64,000 nt of DNA from assembly GCF_034353875.1 (NCBI RefSeq), contig NZ_CP133784.1, forward strand, positions 2,046,001 through 2,110,000, written 5' to 3'. Under the pieces are notes generated by a model. The model was not told the DNA's origin. It searched no databases and was given only the letters and a program-made list of their open reading frames with translations. The stretch's first letter is position 1, and every line of letters begins with the position of its first letter. Below, in pieces: positions 19,024 through 27,507 of the stretch. Source of the stretch: Pseudomonas sp. MH9.2. GTDB taxonomy: Bacteria > Pseudomonadota > Gammaproteobacteria > Pseudomonadales > Pseudomonadaceae. Made by a program: the position numbers and the translations under genes.

Positions 19024-19482
19024 ATGATGGAAATCAAAGGTACTGCCGTTTGGGTAGGGGGATATCAGGCAATTGAGGAGCCGCTGCTACCGCTGCCTGA
19101 AAACTGGAATTGTCCGGAAGATCTGGCGGCAATGACGCGCCCTAAAATGTATACCCTGGAAAAGCTTTTACCCAAAAGTTGTTTTCCTGTAACCCTGTCG
19201 GAGGACCAACTTTCAGAGATCAACACGAGAGAGGTAGATCCGTGGGGAACCGATATGATCCCGCTGACAGAAAAAGAGTGCTGCTGGACATGCCGTATGT
19301 TCCAAACATGGGCATTGAGATGGGATGCCGAGATAGAGCTTGAACACATAAAATCCGAACTGATCCTTTTCAAAGCCGATCTTGGTTTGTCGAACGCTGA
19401 ATTGTCAAAAAACTACAAGAACTGTGGGAGCAGGCTCGCCTGCGAAATCAGCCCACCAAATACCGCAGACAGTGAGGGGTAA
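19024..19482 (+). CDS. Orphan hypothetical protein whose C-terminus reads into a REP
   Basis: A 152-residue frame with a good ribosome site (GAGGGAAGG just upstream of tandem ATGs at 19024 and 19027). I do not recognise a family. It has a Cys-rich segment, KECCWTCRMF (about residues 84-93), followed by an amphipathic helix. Base composition by eye is more AT-rich than the flanking genes, suggesting acquisition. The last about 20 residues (NCGSRLACEIS onward) are encoded by a REP-type repeat, so the original C-terminus has probably been replaced by repeat insertion. It may be a decaying gene. Confidence 0.55.
   Translation: MMEIKGTAVWVGGYQAIEEPLLPLPENWNCPEDLAAMTRPKMYTLEKLLPKSCFPVTLSEDQLSEINTREVDPWGTDMIPLTEKECCWTCRMFQTWALRWDAEIELEHIKSELILFKADLGLSNAELSKNYKNCGSRLACEISPPNTADSEG
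19422..19450. repeat. REP-like element
   Basis: CTGTGGGAGCAGGCTCGCC is the typical head of Pseudomonas REP sequences, followed by TGCGAAATC. The core GCAGGC-TC-GCCTGC (19430-19443) forms a tight hairpin. It lies inside the 3' end of the orphan reading frame. Confidence 0.7.
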
Positions 19483-19520
19483 AAAAAGCCCCGATCATTA
19501 TGAACCGACCAGGGCTTTTT
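19481..19520. terminator. Bidirectional intrinsic terminator
   Basis: AAAAAGCCC (19483-19491) pairs with GGGCTTTTT (19512-19520), with an A-run on one side and a T-run on the other. It serves the leftward amino-acid permease gene, which ends 16 bases away, and the rightward orphan gene. Confidence 0.8.
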
Positions 19521-19535
19521 GCGTTTCAGGCGGTG

Positions 19536-20957
19536 TTACAACGCCGGACGTATAGCGCCCACTGCTTCGTTTTTCGGCGCCAGGTTGAACACGTAGAACA
19601 GTACCGTCAGCAGTACCAGGAACGCTGGCCCGACATACAACGCGATGCGGGTTTCTTCGAAGTAAGCCATCAGGCCTACCACTAGGATCAGGAACGCCAG
19701 CGCCAGATAAGAGCTGAGCGGCCATAGCCACATACGGAATTTCAGTTGGTCGCGCTCGGTTTTGCTCAGGCCTCGGCGGAAGTTGAGTTGCGCCAGCAGG
19801 ATCATGGTCCAGGTCCAGATCGCACCGAAGGTCGCGATGGCCGTTACCCAGACGAAGACTTTTTCCGGCACTAGGTAATTGAGAAATACGCCGATCAACA
19901 AGGCAAAAATCGACAGCAGCAGTGCACGACGTGGTACGCCGTTGCTCGAGGTTTGGGCGAAGCCACGCGGTGCCTGGCCGTTCTGCGCCAGGCTGTAGAG
20001 CATGCGTCCGGTACTGAAGATGCCGCCGTTGCAGGACGACAGTGCCGCAGTGATGACCACGAAGTTGATGATGCCGGCGGCAGTCTTGATACCCAGACGC
20101 TCGAAGGTCATCACAAAAGGGCTGCCCTGGGTGCCTATTTCGTTCCACGGGTAGATCGACAGGATCACAAACAGCGCACCAACGTAGAACAACAGAATCC
20201 GCCAGAACACCGAACCGATGGCACTGGGAATGGTTTTCTGTGGGTTCTTCGCTTCACCGGCGGTCAGGCCGATCATTTCAACGCCGAGGTAGGCGAACAT
20301 CACCATTTGCAGTGACATCAGGATGCCTTGCACGCCGTGGGGCATGAAGCCGCCGTGGCTCCACAGGTTGGCAACGCCCAACGCGACACCGTCATTACCG
20401 AAACCGAAGGCGATGACGCCAATACCGCCGACGACCATGGCGATGATGGTGACGATTTTGATCAGGGCGAACCAGAACTCGAATTCACCGAAGGCTTTGA
20501 CTGCGATCAGGTTGATGGAGCCCATGCTGATCAGTGCCGCTAACGCCCATATCCAGCGCGGAACCTCGGGAAACCAGACACCCATGTAAACGGCCACGGC
20601 GGTGATTTCCGCAACGCAGGTCACCAGCCACAAGAACCAGTAGTTCCAGCCGGTAAGGAAGCCCGCCAAGGGGCCGAGATAGTCTTGTGCGTAGCGGCTG
20701 AAAGAGCCAGCGACCGGGTTGTGCACGGCCATTTCGCCGAGCGCGCGCATGATCACCAGGATGGCCAGGCCACCGATGATGTACGACAGCATGATCGCGG
20801 GCCCTGCCATCTCGATGGCTTTGGCGGAACCGAGAAACAGGCCGACACCAATACAGGCACCCAAGGCCATCAGACGAATGTGGCGCTCGCCCAACTCTCG
20901 TTTCAGAGGCCCGCCTTGAACGGTCTCGGTGTGCAAAGTGTGCTTGCCGACTGGCAT
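19536..20957 (-). CDS. Amino-acid permease, AAT family (ProY/GabP-like)
   Basis: A 473-residue, 12-helix transporter of the APC superfamily. Family motifs are GERHIRLMALGACIGVGLFLG in helix 1 (the unwound substrate-binding segment), RALGEMAVHNPVAGSFSRYA, GWNYWFLWL, and VEMIGLTAGEAKNPQKTIP. This is a proton-coupled uptake system for a neutral or small amino acid. The closest impression is ProY, a proline-type permease, but side-chain specificity cannot be read from the sequence, so I give no symbol. It ends at a strong terminator. Confidence 0.88.
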   Translation of the reverse strand: MPVGKHTLHTETVQGGPLKRELGERHIRLMALGACIGVGLFLGSAKAIEMAGPAIMLSYIIGGLAILVIMRALGEMAVHNPVAGSFSRYAQDYLGPLAGFLTGWNYWFLWLVTCVAEITAVAVYMGVWFPEVPRWIWALAALISMGSINLIAVKAFGEFEFWFALIKIVTIIAMVVGGIGVIAFGFGNDGVALGVANLWSHGGFMPHGVQGILMSLQMVMFAYLGVEMIGLTAGEAKNPQKTIPSAIGSVFWRILLFYVGALFVILSIYPWNEIGTQGSPFVMTFERLGIKTAAGIINFVVITAALSSCNGGIFSTGRMLYSLAQNGQAPRGFAQTSSNGVPRRALLLSIFALLIGVFLNYLVPEKVFVWVTAIATFGAIWTWTMILLAQLNFRRGLSKTERDQLKFRMWLWPLSSYLALAFLILVVGLMAYFEETRIALYVGPAFLVLLTVLFYVFNLAPKNEAVGAIRPAL

Positions 20958-21489
20958 AAATTTACAACCTCATATTGTTATTGGATATGTAGTCAGTCGA
21001 CGATTCAAAGCACCGGCGGGTAAGCCTGCGCGTCGCATTATCAGGTTCGTCCTTATGAGCGAGCCCGTCATGCGCGAATGGTCCTACTGAAATCGGAGGC
21101 GAGCCCAGCACAACAAACGTGCGCATCACGCCTCAAAAAAGAACATCCATCGGAAAAGGCCAGATACGTACTCTCGCGATGGTCGCGCAGTATAAAAATC
21201 CACAGCCAGTGGCTTTCACTATATAAACACTTAAATTTGGCGATAATTCACGGCAAAAACCGCTTTAGAAGAGGGATATATTCTGCCGCAGGGTTTTAAT
21301 CTATCTCGTGCGCAAACAGGGTTTGTATCGCCCACACGCCCTACCCTGACGCACGGTTGATGCCTCGATATCAAGCGAGAGGTTTCAAGGGAATTTGCCT
21401 ACATGCGTATGACAAAGTTTTCACCAATCGCGACCAGCGTCTAAGCTTGTGACAGGTGCGATTAACACGCTTAACCGGGCCAATCGACT
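20958..21489. other. Intergenic region without recognised gene
   Basis: These 532 bases separate the divergent permease and PBP-like genes. The stretch is AT-richer than average and contains TATA-rich patches near 21217-21240 that could hold promoters. A 73-codon frame at 21078-21299 has no ribosome site, and its composition does not look coding. I see no tRNA, riboswitch or repeat. Confidence 0.6.
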
Positions 21490-24400
21490 ATGGGCGCTTT
21501 ATGGCATTCCGATTCAAAGAAGACCGTGGTTCCTGCTGACGGTCCTGATGACGCTCCCCTGCCTAAACGTCCACGCCGTAAACGGTATGGCTGGCGTCTG
21601 TTCTGGTTGCTGTCGCTGATAGGGCTGGCCGCTCTAGGGCTTGCCATATCTGCCGAAACCCGCAGTTCAAAACTGCAAGCCCGTGAGTTCAGCCGCTTCG
21701 CCGCCACGCTCAGTTATTCGATGCAGCCCGGTCCGAGCAACTCAATCATGTACCCCGGCGAGGGCCCGTTCGATCGACGTCTGGGGTATTCGGCGCTGGG
21801 TGAGTTTCTGCCACGCTTGCTCAAACGCGATTATCTAGTGACCCGGCAAACCCGGTTCTCTCCCGACCTGCTCGCCTATAGCCAGCGCGGTTTCTTCGTG
21901 CCCTACCAAGAGAAAATTCAGGCAGGGTTGTCGATTACTGATTGTCGGGGAGCTCCGCTCTATCAGTTCCGTTATCCGCAGCAGCTCTATTCCAGCTTTG
22001 CGGCGATCCCGCCCTTGGTGGTCCACAGTTTGCTGTTTATCGAGAACCGCGACCTGCTTGACCCGCAACAACCCTTGGCCAACCCTGCCGTCGACTGGCC
22101 GCGCTTTGCCAAGGCCGCGCTCTCCCAGGTCGCCAAGCTTTTCGCCCTGCCCGGCCAATCCGCTGGCGGCAGTACACTCGCCACGCAACTGGAAAAGTAT
22201 CGCCATTCACCCGATGGATTGACCCAGTCCGGTGCAGAGAAGCTGCGGCAGATGATTTCCGCCAGCGTCCGTGCCTATCAAGATGGCCCGCAGACACTGG
22301 AGGCACGGCAGCGCGTGGTCCGTGATTACCTCAACAGTGTCCCGCTGTCAGCCGTGCCGGGGCATGGTGAAGTGCATGGCCTGGCTGAGGGTTTACGCGT
22401 CTGGTATGGCGCAGACTTCGATAAGGTCAATCAGCAACTGACTGACACTGCCAACGACCCGAAAAGCCTCGCTGAACGCGGTCTGGCGTTGCGTCAGGTG
22501 TTGTCACTGGTGATCGCCCAACGTCGGCCTTCGCATTATCTGGCCCGAGGTCGCGAAGAGTTGGCGCAACTGACTGACAGCCATATCCGCCTGCTGGCGC
22601 AGAACAATGTCATTGATCAAGCGCTGTCGAACGCAGCGCTGGCCAGCGCTGTGACCTATCGTGACTGGGCCCAGCAACCGACCCTTCAGCCCATCGAAAC
22701 CAACAAGGGCATCAGTGTCGCCCGCAGTCGTCTGTCCACTCTGCTCAATCGCCCTCTGTATGACCTCGACCGTCTGGATCTGGCGGCGACCAGTACCTTA
22801 CAAGGGGAGTTGCAAACCAGCGTCAGTCAATACCTGCGGGATCTGGCGGACCCGGCCTTCGCCACAAAAATGGGCTTGATCGGTGAACATTTGCTGACGC
22901 CGACCAGCACCCAGGAGGTGCGTTACAGCTTCACCTTGTTCGAACGCGACCCGGATGGTTCTCGGGTGCGGGTGCAGACCGACAGCACCGACCAACCGTT
23001 CGACATCAACGAGGGCAGCAAGCTGGAACTGGGCTCTACTGCAAAAATGCGGGTGCTGACCACCTACCTGGAAATCATGTCTGAGCTGCATCAACGCTAC
23101 GCCGGAAAAATGCCCTCCGAACTGAAAAAAGTCCCGGTCGAAGACCAGGACCGGCTAACCCGCTGGGCCCTCGATTACCTGATGCAGAACAAGGATCAAG
23201 ACCTGTCGAAGATGCTCGCCGCAGCGCTGGATCGGCAGTACTCCGCCAGCCCCGGCGAAAGTTTTTTCACTGGCGGCGGGATGCATCACTTCAATAACTT
23301 TCGCAAAGAAGACAATGGTCGGAGCCCAAGCTTGCGCGACGCGATACGCGAGTCCATCAACCTGCCGTTCATACGCTTGATGCGTGACCTTGTGCGTTAC
23401 AGCATCTATCAGTCGGCCAACAGCAACGCCCTGTTGCTCAAGGATGATAACGACCCCAGACGCCAGGAATACCTGAGCCAGTTTGCCGATCGCGAGGGCA
23501 CGGTGTTTCTTCTGCGCTTCTGGAAGCGCTACAAGAACAAGTCCACCCAGGACCGGCTGGATACCTTCCTCGACGGCATGCACCCCACGGCGATTCGCCT
23601 GGCCGCCGTGCACCGTTACTTATTGCCCAATGCCGATCAGAGCGCGTTTAACGCTTTCGTTCGCGCGCACTTGGCCGATGACAAAGCGGCGGTCGACAAA
23701 TTGACCGACAAGCGCCTTGGCGAGCTGTATCAAAACTACGGGCCGGGCGCGTACAACCTGCCGGATCAAGGGTATATCGCCAAGGTTCACCCCTTGGATC
23801 TGTGGCTGGTGGGCTACCTGCTGCAACACCCGCAAGCGAAGTTCAGCGAAGCACTTGTCGCCAGTCAAAACGAGCGTCAAGAGGTGTATAGCTGGCTGTT
23901 CAAAAGTCGGCACAAAAGCGCCCGCGACACGCGGATTCGCACGATGATGGAGATCGAAGCGTTCCTCGATATTCACAGCCGCTGGCAACGACTGGGTTAT
24001 CCGTTCGATCATCTGGTGCCGTCACTGGCGACCGCCATCGGCAGCTCGGGGGACCGTCCGGCAGCATTGGCCGAGTTGATCGGGATCATTCAGAACGATG
24101 GTATCCGCCTGCCTGTACTGCGCGTCGACAGCCTGCATTTTGCTGCCGGCACGCCCTACGAAACGCAGTTGGCGAATAATCCCAATCTGGGTAAGCGTGT
24201 GCTGCCGGTCGAGGTCGCAACGGCCATGCGTGAAGCGCTGTCGCAAGTGGTGGATGCCGGCACGGCGCGGCGTGTGCAGGGCAGCTTCAAACTCGAGGAC
24301 GGCACCGTGCTGGCCATGGGCGGCAAAACCGGGACCGGTGACAACCGGATCGAGAGCATTGGCGCCAGAGGCAGAATCCTCGGGTCGAGGTCAATCAACC

Positions 24401-24615
24401 GCACGGCGACGTTTGTGTTCTACATCGGCGCCAATCACTTCGGGACGTTGACGGCGTTCGTACCCGGTCGCGCGTCCGAAGCCTTCAAGTTCACGTCAGC
24501 GTTGCCCGTGCAGGTGCTCAAAGGCATGGCGCCGATCCTTAACCCTTATCTCGTGCCGGGCAGCCACACCGCCTGTAACGCCCCGCCCGTGTCATTGCAG
24601 GTCAGCACTCAATAA
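21490..24615 (+). CDS. Divergent class A penicillin-binding protein (transglycosylase plus transpeptidase)
   Basis: A 1041-residue protein with a short basic cytoplasmic tail, one membrane helix (about residues 36-56) and a large periplasmic part. The GT51-like domain keeps Glu185 in FIENRDLL and GGSTLATQLEKY. However, the first motif is E-N-R instead of E-D, and the His-x-Gly of classical enzymes is absent. The transpeptidase has Ser516-T-A-K519, the S-x-N triad Ser622-I-Asn624 and KTGT at 946-949. It should act in peptidoglycan synthesis or remodelling, but its length and altered motif set it apart from PBP1a and PBP1b. Confidence 0.85.
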   Translation: MGALWHSDSKKTVVPADGPDDAPLPKRPRRKRYGWRLFWLLSLIGLAALGLAISAETRSSKLQAREFSRFAATLSYSMQPGPSNSIMYPGEGPFDRRLGYSALGEFLPRLLKRDYLVTRQTRFSPDLLAYSQRGFFVPYQEKIQAGLSITDCRGAPLYQFRYPQQLYSSFAAIPPLVVHSLLFIENRDLLDPQQPLANPAVDWPRFAKAALSQVAKLFALPGQSAGGSTLATQLEKYRHSPDGLTQSGAEKLRQMISASVRAYQDGPQTLEARQRVVRDYLNSVPLSAVPGHGEVHGLAEGLRVWYGADFDKVNQQLTDTANDPKSLAERGLALRQVLSLVIAQRRPSHYLARGREELAQLTDSHIRLLAQNNVIDQALSNAALASAVTYRDWAQQPTLQPIETNKGISVARSRLSTLLNRPLYDLDRLDLAATSTLQGELQTSVSQYLRDLADPAFATKMGLIGEHLLTPTSTQEVRYSFTLFERDPDGSRVRVQTDSTDQPFDINEGSKLELGSTAKMRVLTTYLEIMSELHQRYAGKMPSELKKVPVEDQDRLTRWALDYLMQNKDQDLSKMLAAALDRQYSASPGESFFTGGGMHHFNNFRKEDNGRSPSLRDAIRESINLPFIRLMRDLVRYSIYQSANSNALLLKDDNDPRRQEYLSQFADREGTVFLLRFWKRYKNKSTQDRLDTFLDGMHPTAIRLAAVHRYLLPNADQSAFNAFVRAHLADDKAAVDKLTDKRLGELYQNYGPGAYNLPDQGYIAKVHPLDLWLVGYLLQHPQAKFSEALVASQNERQEVYSWLFKSRHKSARDTRIRTMMEIEAFLDIHSRWQRLGYPFDHLVPSLATAIGSSGDRPAALAELIGIIQNDGIRLPVLRVDSLHFAAGTPYETQLANNPNLGKRVLPVEVATAMREALSQVVDAGTARRVQGSFKLEDGTVLAMGGKTGTGDNRIESIGARGRILGSRSINRTATFVFYIGANHFGTLTAFVPGRASEAFKFTSALPVQVLKGMAPILNPYLVPGSHTACNAPPVSLQVSTQ

Positions 24616-24632
24616 TAATGATTCTCTTTATC
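24614..24632. promoter_or_regulatory. Fur-box-like site
   Basis: AATAATGATTCTCTTTATC matches the 19-base Fur consensus GATAATGATAATCATTATC at 15 positions. It starts within the stop codon of the PBP-like gene and lies 60-80 bases upstream of the PadR regulator gene, whose operon encodes a ferric reductase. Iron repression is therefore plausible. Confidence 0.5.
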
Positions 24633-24645
24633 TCTTGCGTTAAAA

Positions 24646-24673
24646 GTTAGATATATCTTAAGGTATATCTAAC
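24646..24673. promoter_or_regulatory. 28-base palindromic operator of the PadR regulator
   Basis: Perfect 10-base arms, GTTAGATATA and TATATCTAAC, flank the spacer TCTTAAGG. The site lies 19 bases before the ATG of the PadR gene, where a bound repressor would block transcription. PadR-family proteins such as YqjI/NfeR bind long palindromes of this kind in front of their own gene and the reductase gene. Confidence 0.7.
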
Positions 24674-24692
24674 TTACGCAGGAGACAGAGAA

Positions 24693-25280
24693 ATGAGCGA
24701 ACCAGGTGACCCCACTCACCATGCCCATCAAGACCACCGCGATCACGGTGACGGCCGCGATGGTTTCGAAAAACGTCCCGGCCGTGAGCGCGGAGGACGC
24801 GGCCCGCGGGTCTTTGCTCCCGGCGACCTGAAATTACTGCTGCTCGCGTTGATCGCCGAACAACCCAGCCACGGCTATGACTTGATCCGCCAGATCGAAG
24901 GTATGTTCGACGGCGCCTACAGCCCAAGCCCGGGGGTGATCTACCCGACACTGACCTTTCTTGAAGAAAGCGAAATGATCCTCGGCGACGCCTTCGGCGG
25001 GAAAAAACGCTACGTCGTGACCCCGAGTGGTGAGCATTCGCTGACTGAACAGGCCATCGCGCTGGAGGGGGTGCACATGCGCATCGACGTCAGTAAGCGC
25101 GCCTTGCGCGGACATGATCGGCCGCCGCAAATCCATGAAGCCGTGCACAACCTGCGGCATGCGCTGCAACTGCATCACGGGCGCTGGGATGCGGCAGAAA
25201 TCCTGCGCGTGAGCACCCTGCTGAACGACACCGCCAAAGCTATCGTTGACGGCCCTGTCAGCGCCACGGAGAAGTCTTGA
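24693..25280 (+). CDS. nfeR: PadR-family metal-responsive repressor, YqjI/NfeR-like
   Basis: A 195-residue regulator. Residues 1-35 are rich in His and Asp (five His between 9 and 18), like the nickel-binding N-terminus of E. coli YqjI (NfeR). A PadR winged helix follows (LLLLALIAEQPSHGYDLIRQ, then SPGVIYPTLTFLEE and GKKRYVVT) and then a helical dimer region. YqjI represses itself and the adjacent ferric reductase gene and is released by nickel or iron imbalance. The next gene is that reductase homologue, overlapping by one base, and a 28-base palindrome precedes this gene. Confidence 0.88.
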   Translation: MSEPGDPTHHAHQDHRDHGDGRDGFEKRPGRERGGRGPRVFAPGDLKLLLLALIAEQPSHGYDLIRQIEGMFDGAYSPSPGVIYPTLTFLEESEMILGDAFGGKKRYVVTPSGEHSLTEQAIALEGVHMRIDVSKRALRGHDRPPQIHEAVHNLRHALQLHHGRWDAAEILRVSTLLNDTAKAIVDGPVSATEKS

Positions 25281-26050
25281 TGAATTTGCAACAGACCATT
25301 CACCGCGTCAGCCATGACATCAAACGTCGCAAGCTGGAGGTGCTGCGCGTCATCGACCTGACACCCCGGATGCGCCGCATCACCTTGGGCGGGCCGCAAC
25401 TGCAGGGCTTTGTCAGCCTGGGCACCGATGACCACGTGAAGTTGATCTTCGCGCAAACGGCCGAAGAGCAGGCGGCACTCGAGACCTTCGTCCCCGGCTC
25501 CCCAAGCGATGGCCCAAGCCCGGCGATGCGCGACTACACGCCTCGGCGCCATGACGCAGAGGCTGGCGAACTGGATATCGATTTCGTCCTCCACGGCGAG
25601 GGGCCTGCCGCCACGTGGGCAGCGCAGGCCAAACCGGGGCAAACGCTGTACATCGCCGGGCCACGGGGCTCGATGATCGTCCCGGATATCTTCGACAGCT
25701 ACTTGCTGATCGGCGATGAAACCGCCCTCCCCGCCATTGCCCGCCGTGTAGAAAGCCTGCCGGCCAACCGCAGTGCGCTGGTGGTGGTCGAGATCGCCGA
25801 CTCGTCCGAGCAGCAGACCTTGCACAGTCTGGCTCAGGTCGACGTGATCTGGATTGTGCGGGGCGAGCAGGATCTGGTGAAGGTTACCCGCAGGCTGGAA
25901 ATGCCGGAAGGCAAGCTATACGCCTGGGTGGCAACTGAAGCGGCGTTGTCACGCAAGATTCGTCGTGTATTGCTGAATGAATTTGGCCTGGAGGAAAGTC
26001 TGGTAAAAACCGTCGGTTACTGGCGCCTGAATGAGGCCGACAACGGTTGA
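25280..26050 (+). CDS. nfeF: Siderophore-interacting protein / NADPH-dependent ferric-chelate reductase
   Basis: A 256-residue flavoprotein of the ViuB/YqjH family. The FAD-binding motif is MRDYTPRR (R-x-Y-[ST] type, about residue 77), followed by ELDIDFVLHGEGPAATWAAQ and AGPRGSM. The NAD(P)H-binding half has LIGDETALPAIARRVE. It reduces ferric siderophore complexes in the cytoplasm to release iron. The ATG at 25280 overlaps the regulator stop (TGATG). The pairing with a PadR regulator is the same as yqjI-yqjH in E. coli. Confidence 0.9.
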   Translation: MNLQQTIHRVSHDIKRRKLEVLRVIDLTPRMRRITLGGPQLQGFVSLGTDDHVKLIFAQTAEEQAALETFVPGSPSDGPSPAMRDYTPRRHDAEAGELDIDFVLHGEGPAATWAAQAKPGQTLYIAGPRGSMIVPDIFDSYLLIGDETALPAIARRVESLPANRSALVVVEIADSSEQQTLHSLAQVDVIWIVRGEQDLVKVTRRLEMPEGKLYAWVATEAALSRKIRRVLLNEFGLEESLVKTVGYWRLNEADNG

Positions 26051-26062
26051 ACGATGTCGGCG

Positions 26063-26085
26063 ATGCGGTCTTGAACAGACCGCAT
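26063..26085. terminator. Hairpin between convergent genes
   Basis: ATGCGGTCT and AGACCGCAT form a perfect 9-pair stem with the loop TGAAC, 12 bases after the reductase gene and close to the end of the convergent Pr6Pr gene. Only a pyrimidine-rich tail follows, so termination efficiency is uncertain. Confidence 0.55.
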
Positions 26086-26089
26086 TCCT

Positions 26090-26764
26090 TCACCGTCTGA
26101 CGCTGTGGCCCTTGACCCTATCCAGCCCGACCAGTACCAGCGAGATCATGAAAAACCCGGCCAGCACGCCACCTGCATTGATAAAGGCCTTGGCATAACC
26201 GAGGGTGCCGACATCAATAAAGGGGTACATATAGTCGCCAATCAAATCCCCCCGCAACAGCACGTAAGCGAAATACACCAGCGGGTAGATCCCCCACAGC
26301 AGCACGTGGCTCAAGCGCAATCCCCCTTTCTGGACGTATAGCCACCAGTACACAAGAAACAGCAGCGGCATGATGTCGTGCAGCAATTCGTCCGCGATCC
26401 ATTGCCAGCCCTGGGGCTGCCACAAATGGCGCAGGAGCACGTTGTAAGCGAGCCCCACCAGGACAATGCTGGCAGCAATGCCGCTGCACACCCAAGGCGT
26501 TCGGAAAAAGCGATGAACACCATCGCTTCTGCTAACGACCGCGCAGGTCAGGGCAATCGCCACCAAGGTGTTAGTGAGTATGGTAAAAAAACTGAAGAAC
26601 CTTACCAGCCCACCGAGCAGACTCGCTTGATCCGCCCACCGCGCGAAAAAAATCAGATACAGCTGGATAGCCAATGCCGACCATCCCAGCAGTGCTGCGA
26701 TGATGATGAAGCTGCGCTGTCCTTGCGACTGTTGCGAATGTTCGCTGTGCATCGTTTTAATCAT
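26090..26764 (-). CDS. Pr6Pr family membrane protein
   Basis: A 224-residue protein with six predicted membrane helices. RFFSFFTILTNTLVAIAL, LRHLWQPQGWQWIADELLHDIMPLLFLVYWW (read in parts) and YPLVYFAYVLLRGDLIGDYMYPFIDV are typical of the Pr6Pr family, whose function is unknown. An internal ATG at 26752 is an alternative start. The gene is separate from its neighbours, converging on the reductase gene. Confidence 0.8.
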   Translation of the reverse strand: MIKTMHSEHSQQSQGQRSFIIIAALLGWSALAIQLYLIFFARWADQASLLGGLVRFFSFFTILTNTLVAIALTCAVVSRSDGVHRFFRTPWVCSGIAASIVLVGLAYNVLLRHLWQPQGWQWIADELLHDIMPLLFLVYWWLYVQKGGLRLSHVLLWGIYPLVYFAYVLLRGDLIGDYMYPFIDVGTLGYAKAFINAGGVLAGFFMISLVLVGLDRVKGHSVRR

Positions 26765-26794
26765 CCTTGGGTATCGGCAGAGAAAGGAGGGCCC

Positions 26795-27022
26795 TCACCA
26801 GCCTTTGCTGCGTGCCAGCTTCACGTACAAACCTTCGACCTTCTCCCGCGCCCACGGGGTCTTGCGCAAAAACGTCAGGCTGGACTTGATGCTCGGATCG
26901 CTTTTGAAACAGCGAATATCAATGCGCTCCGCCAATCCCGACCATTCGTAGTGCGCCACCAGCGCGGTGAGGATCTGCTCCAGTGTTACGCCATGCAGAG
27001 GGTTGTTGTTGGATGTCGTCAT
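26795..27022 (-). CDS. VF530 family DNA-binding protein
   Basis: A 75-residue small protein of the VF530 (DUF2132) family: [19 protein letters not shown], then [21 protein letters not shown] and the terminal [10 protein letters not shown]. Family members form a compact helical fold and are annotated as DNA-binding on structural grounds; the role is unknown. It is only 30 bases downstream of the Pr6Pr gene start in the same orientation and could be cotranscribed with it. Confidence 0.88.
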   Translation of the reverse strand: MTTSNNNPLHGVTLEQILTALVAHYEWSGLAERIDIRCFKSDPSIKSSLTFLRKTPWAREKVEGLYVKLARSKGW

Positions 27023-27507
27023 ACCAGGCCTTCGAACTGATTTAAGCGGGGTTTGCCCCGTAAGGTGCGCACCTTAGCCGAGCCTCCCCGTAGCGGGAAG
27101 AGCTTAACGCCCCAAGGCATCAGATTGGCATCAGACGAACACCGATAGAAGTTGTAGGACATAACCCCGTCACCTGCACTGCCTGCCTTTCACTGTTACT
27201 AAATCCGCAACAAACCTTGGCGCATCCTTCCCTTTCGCTTATTGGCTCAGGTCTCTATCATTACAAATCACTGCTGAATCGATTAATCAACGAATACGCC
27301 TCATGTTTGGCACAGAGGCCTGAACTCTGTGCATCGATAGCTGCCTATGAAATAACCCCGTCAAATCCTGACTGCGCCCCCGCCGATGGAACGCATCCAA
27401 TCGCCAAAATCAGTGGCTTCAATGCGCATGCATGTGACTGGACTAGGCTCACAAACAGACGTTACGCACCAAGCGACATCCCCTTAATCGTCCTGGAGAA
27501 ACACATT
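27023..27507. other. Intergenic region upstream of gcd with a 16-base palindrome
   Basis: A 485-base gap. It holds the perfect palindrome TAAGGTGCGCACCTTA at 27061-27076, 38 bases upstream of the VF530 gene, which could be an operator for that gene. The frame of gcd stays open back to 27217, but that part lacks the conserved N-terminus and is taken as leader. No promoter for gcd is clear to me. Confidence 0.5.

Noticed and set aside
21078..21299. Short frame in the permease-PBP gap
   Set aside because: No ribosome site, no homology recognised, composition of intergenic DNA.
27217..27507. 97-codon in-frame extension of gcd
   Set aside because: The conserved Gcd N-terminus begins at 27508 with a good ribosome site; the extension would precede the first membrane helix with unrelated sequence.
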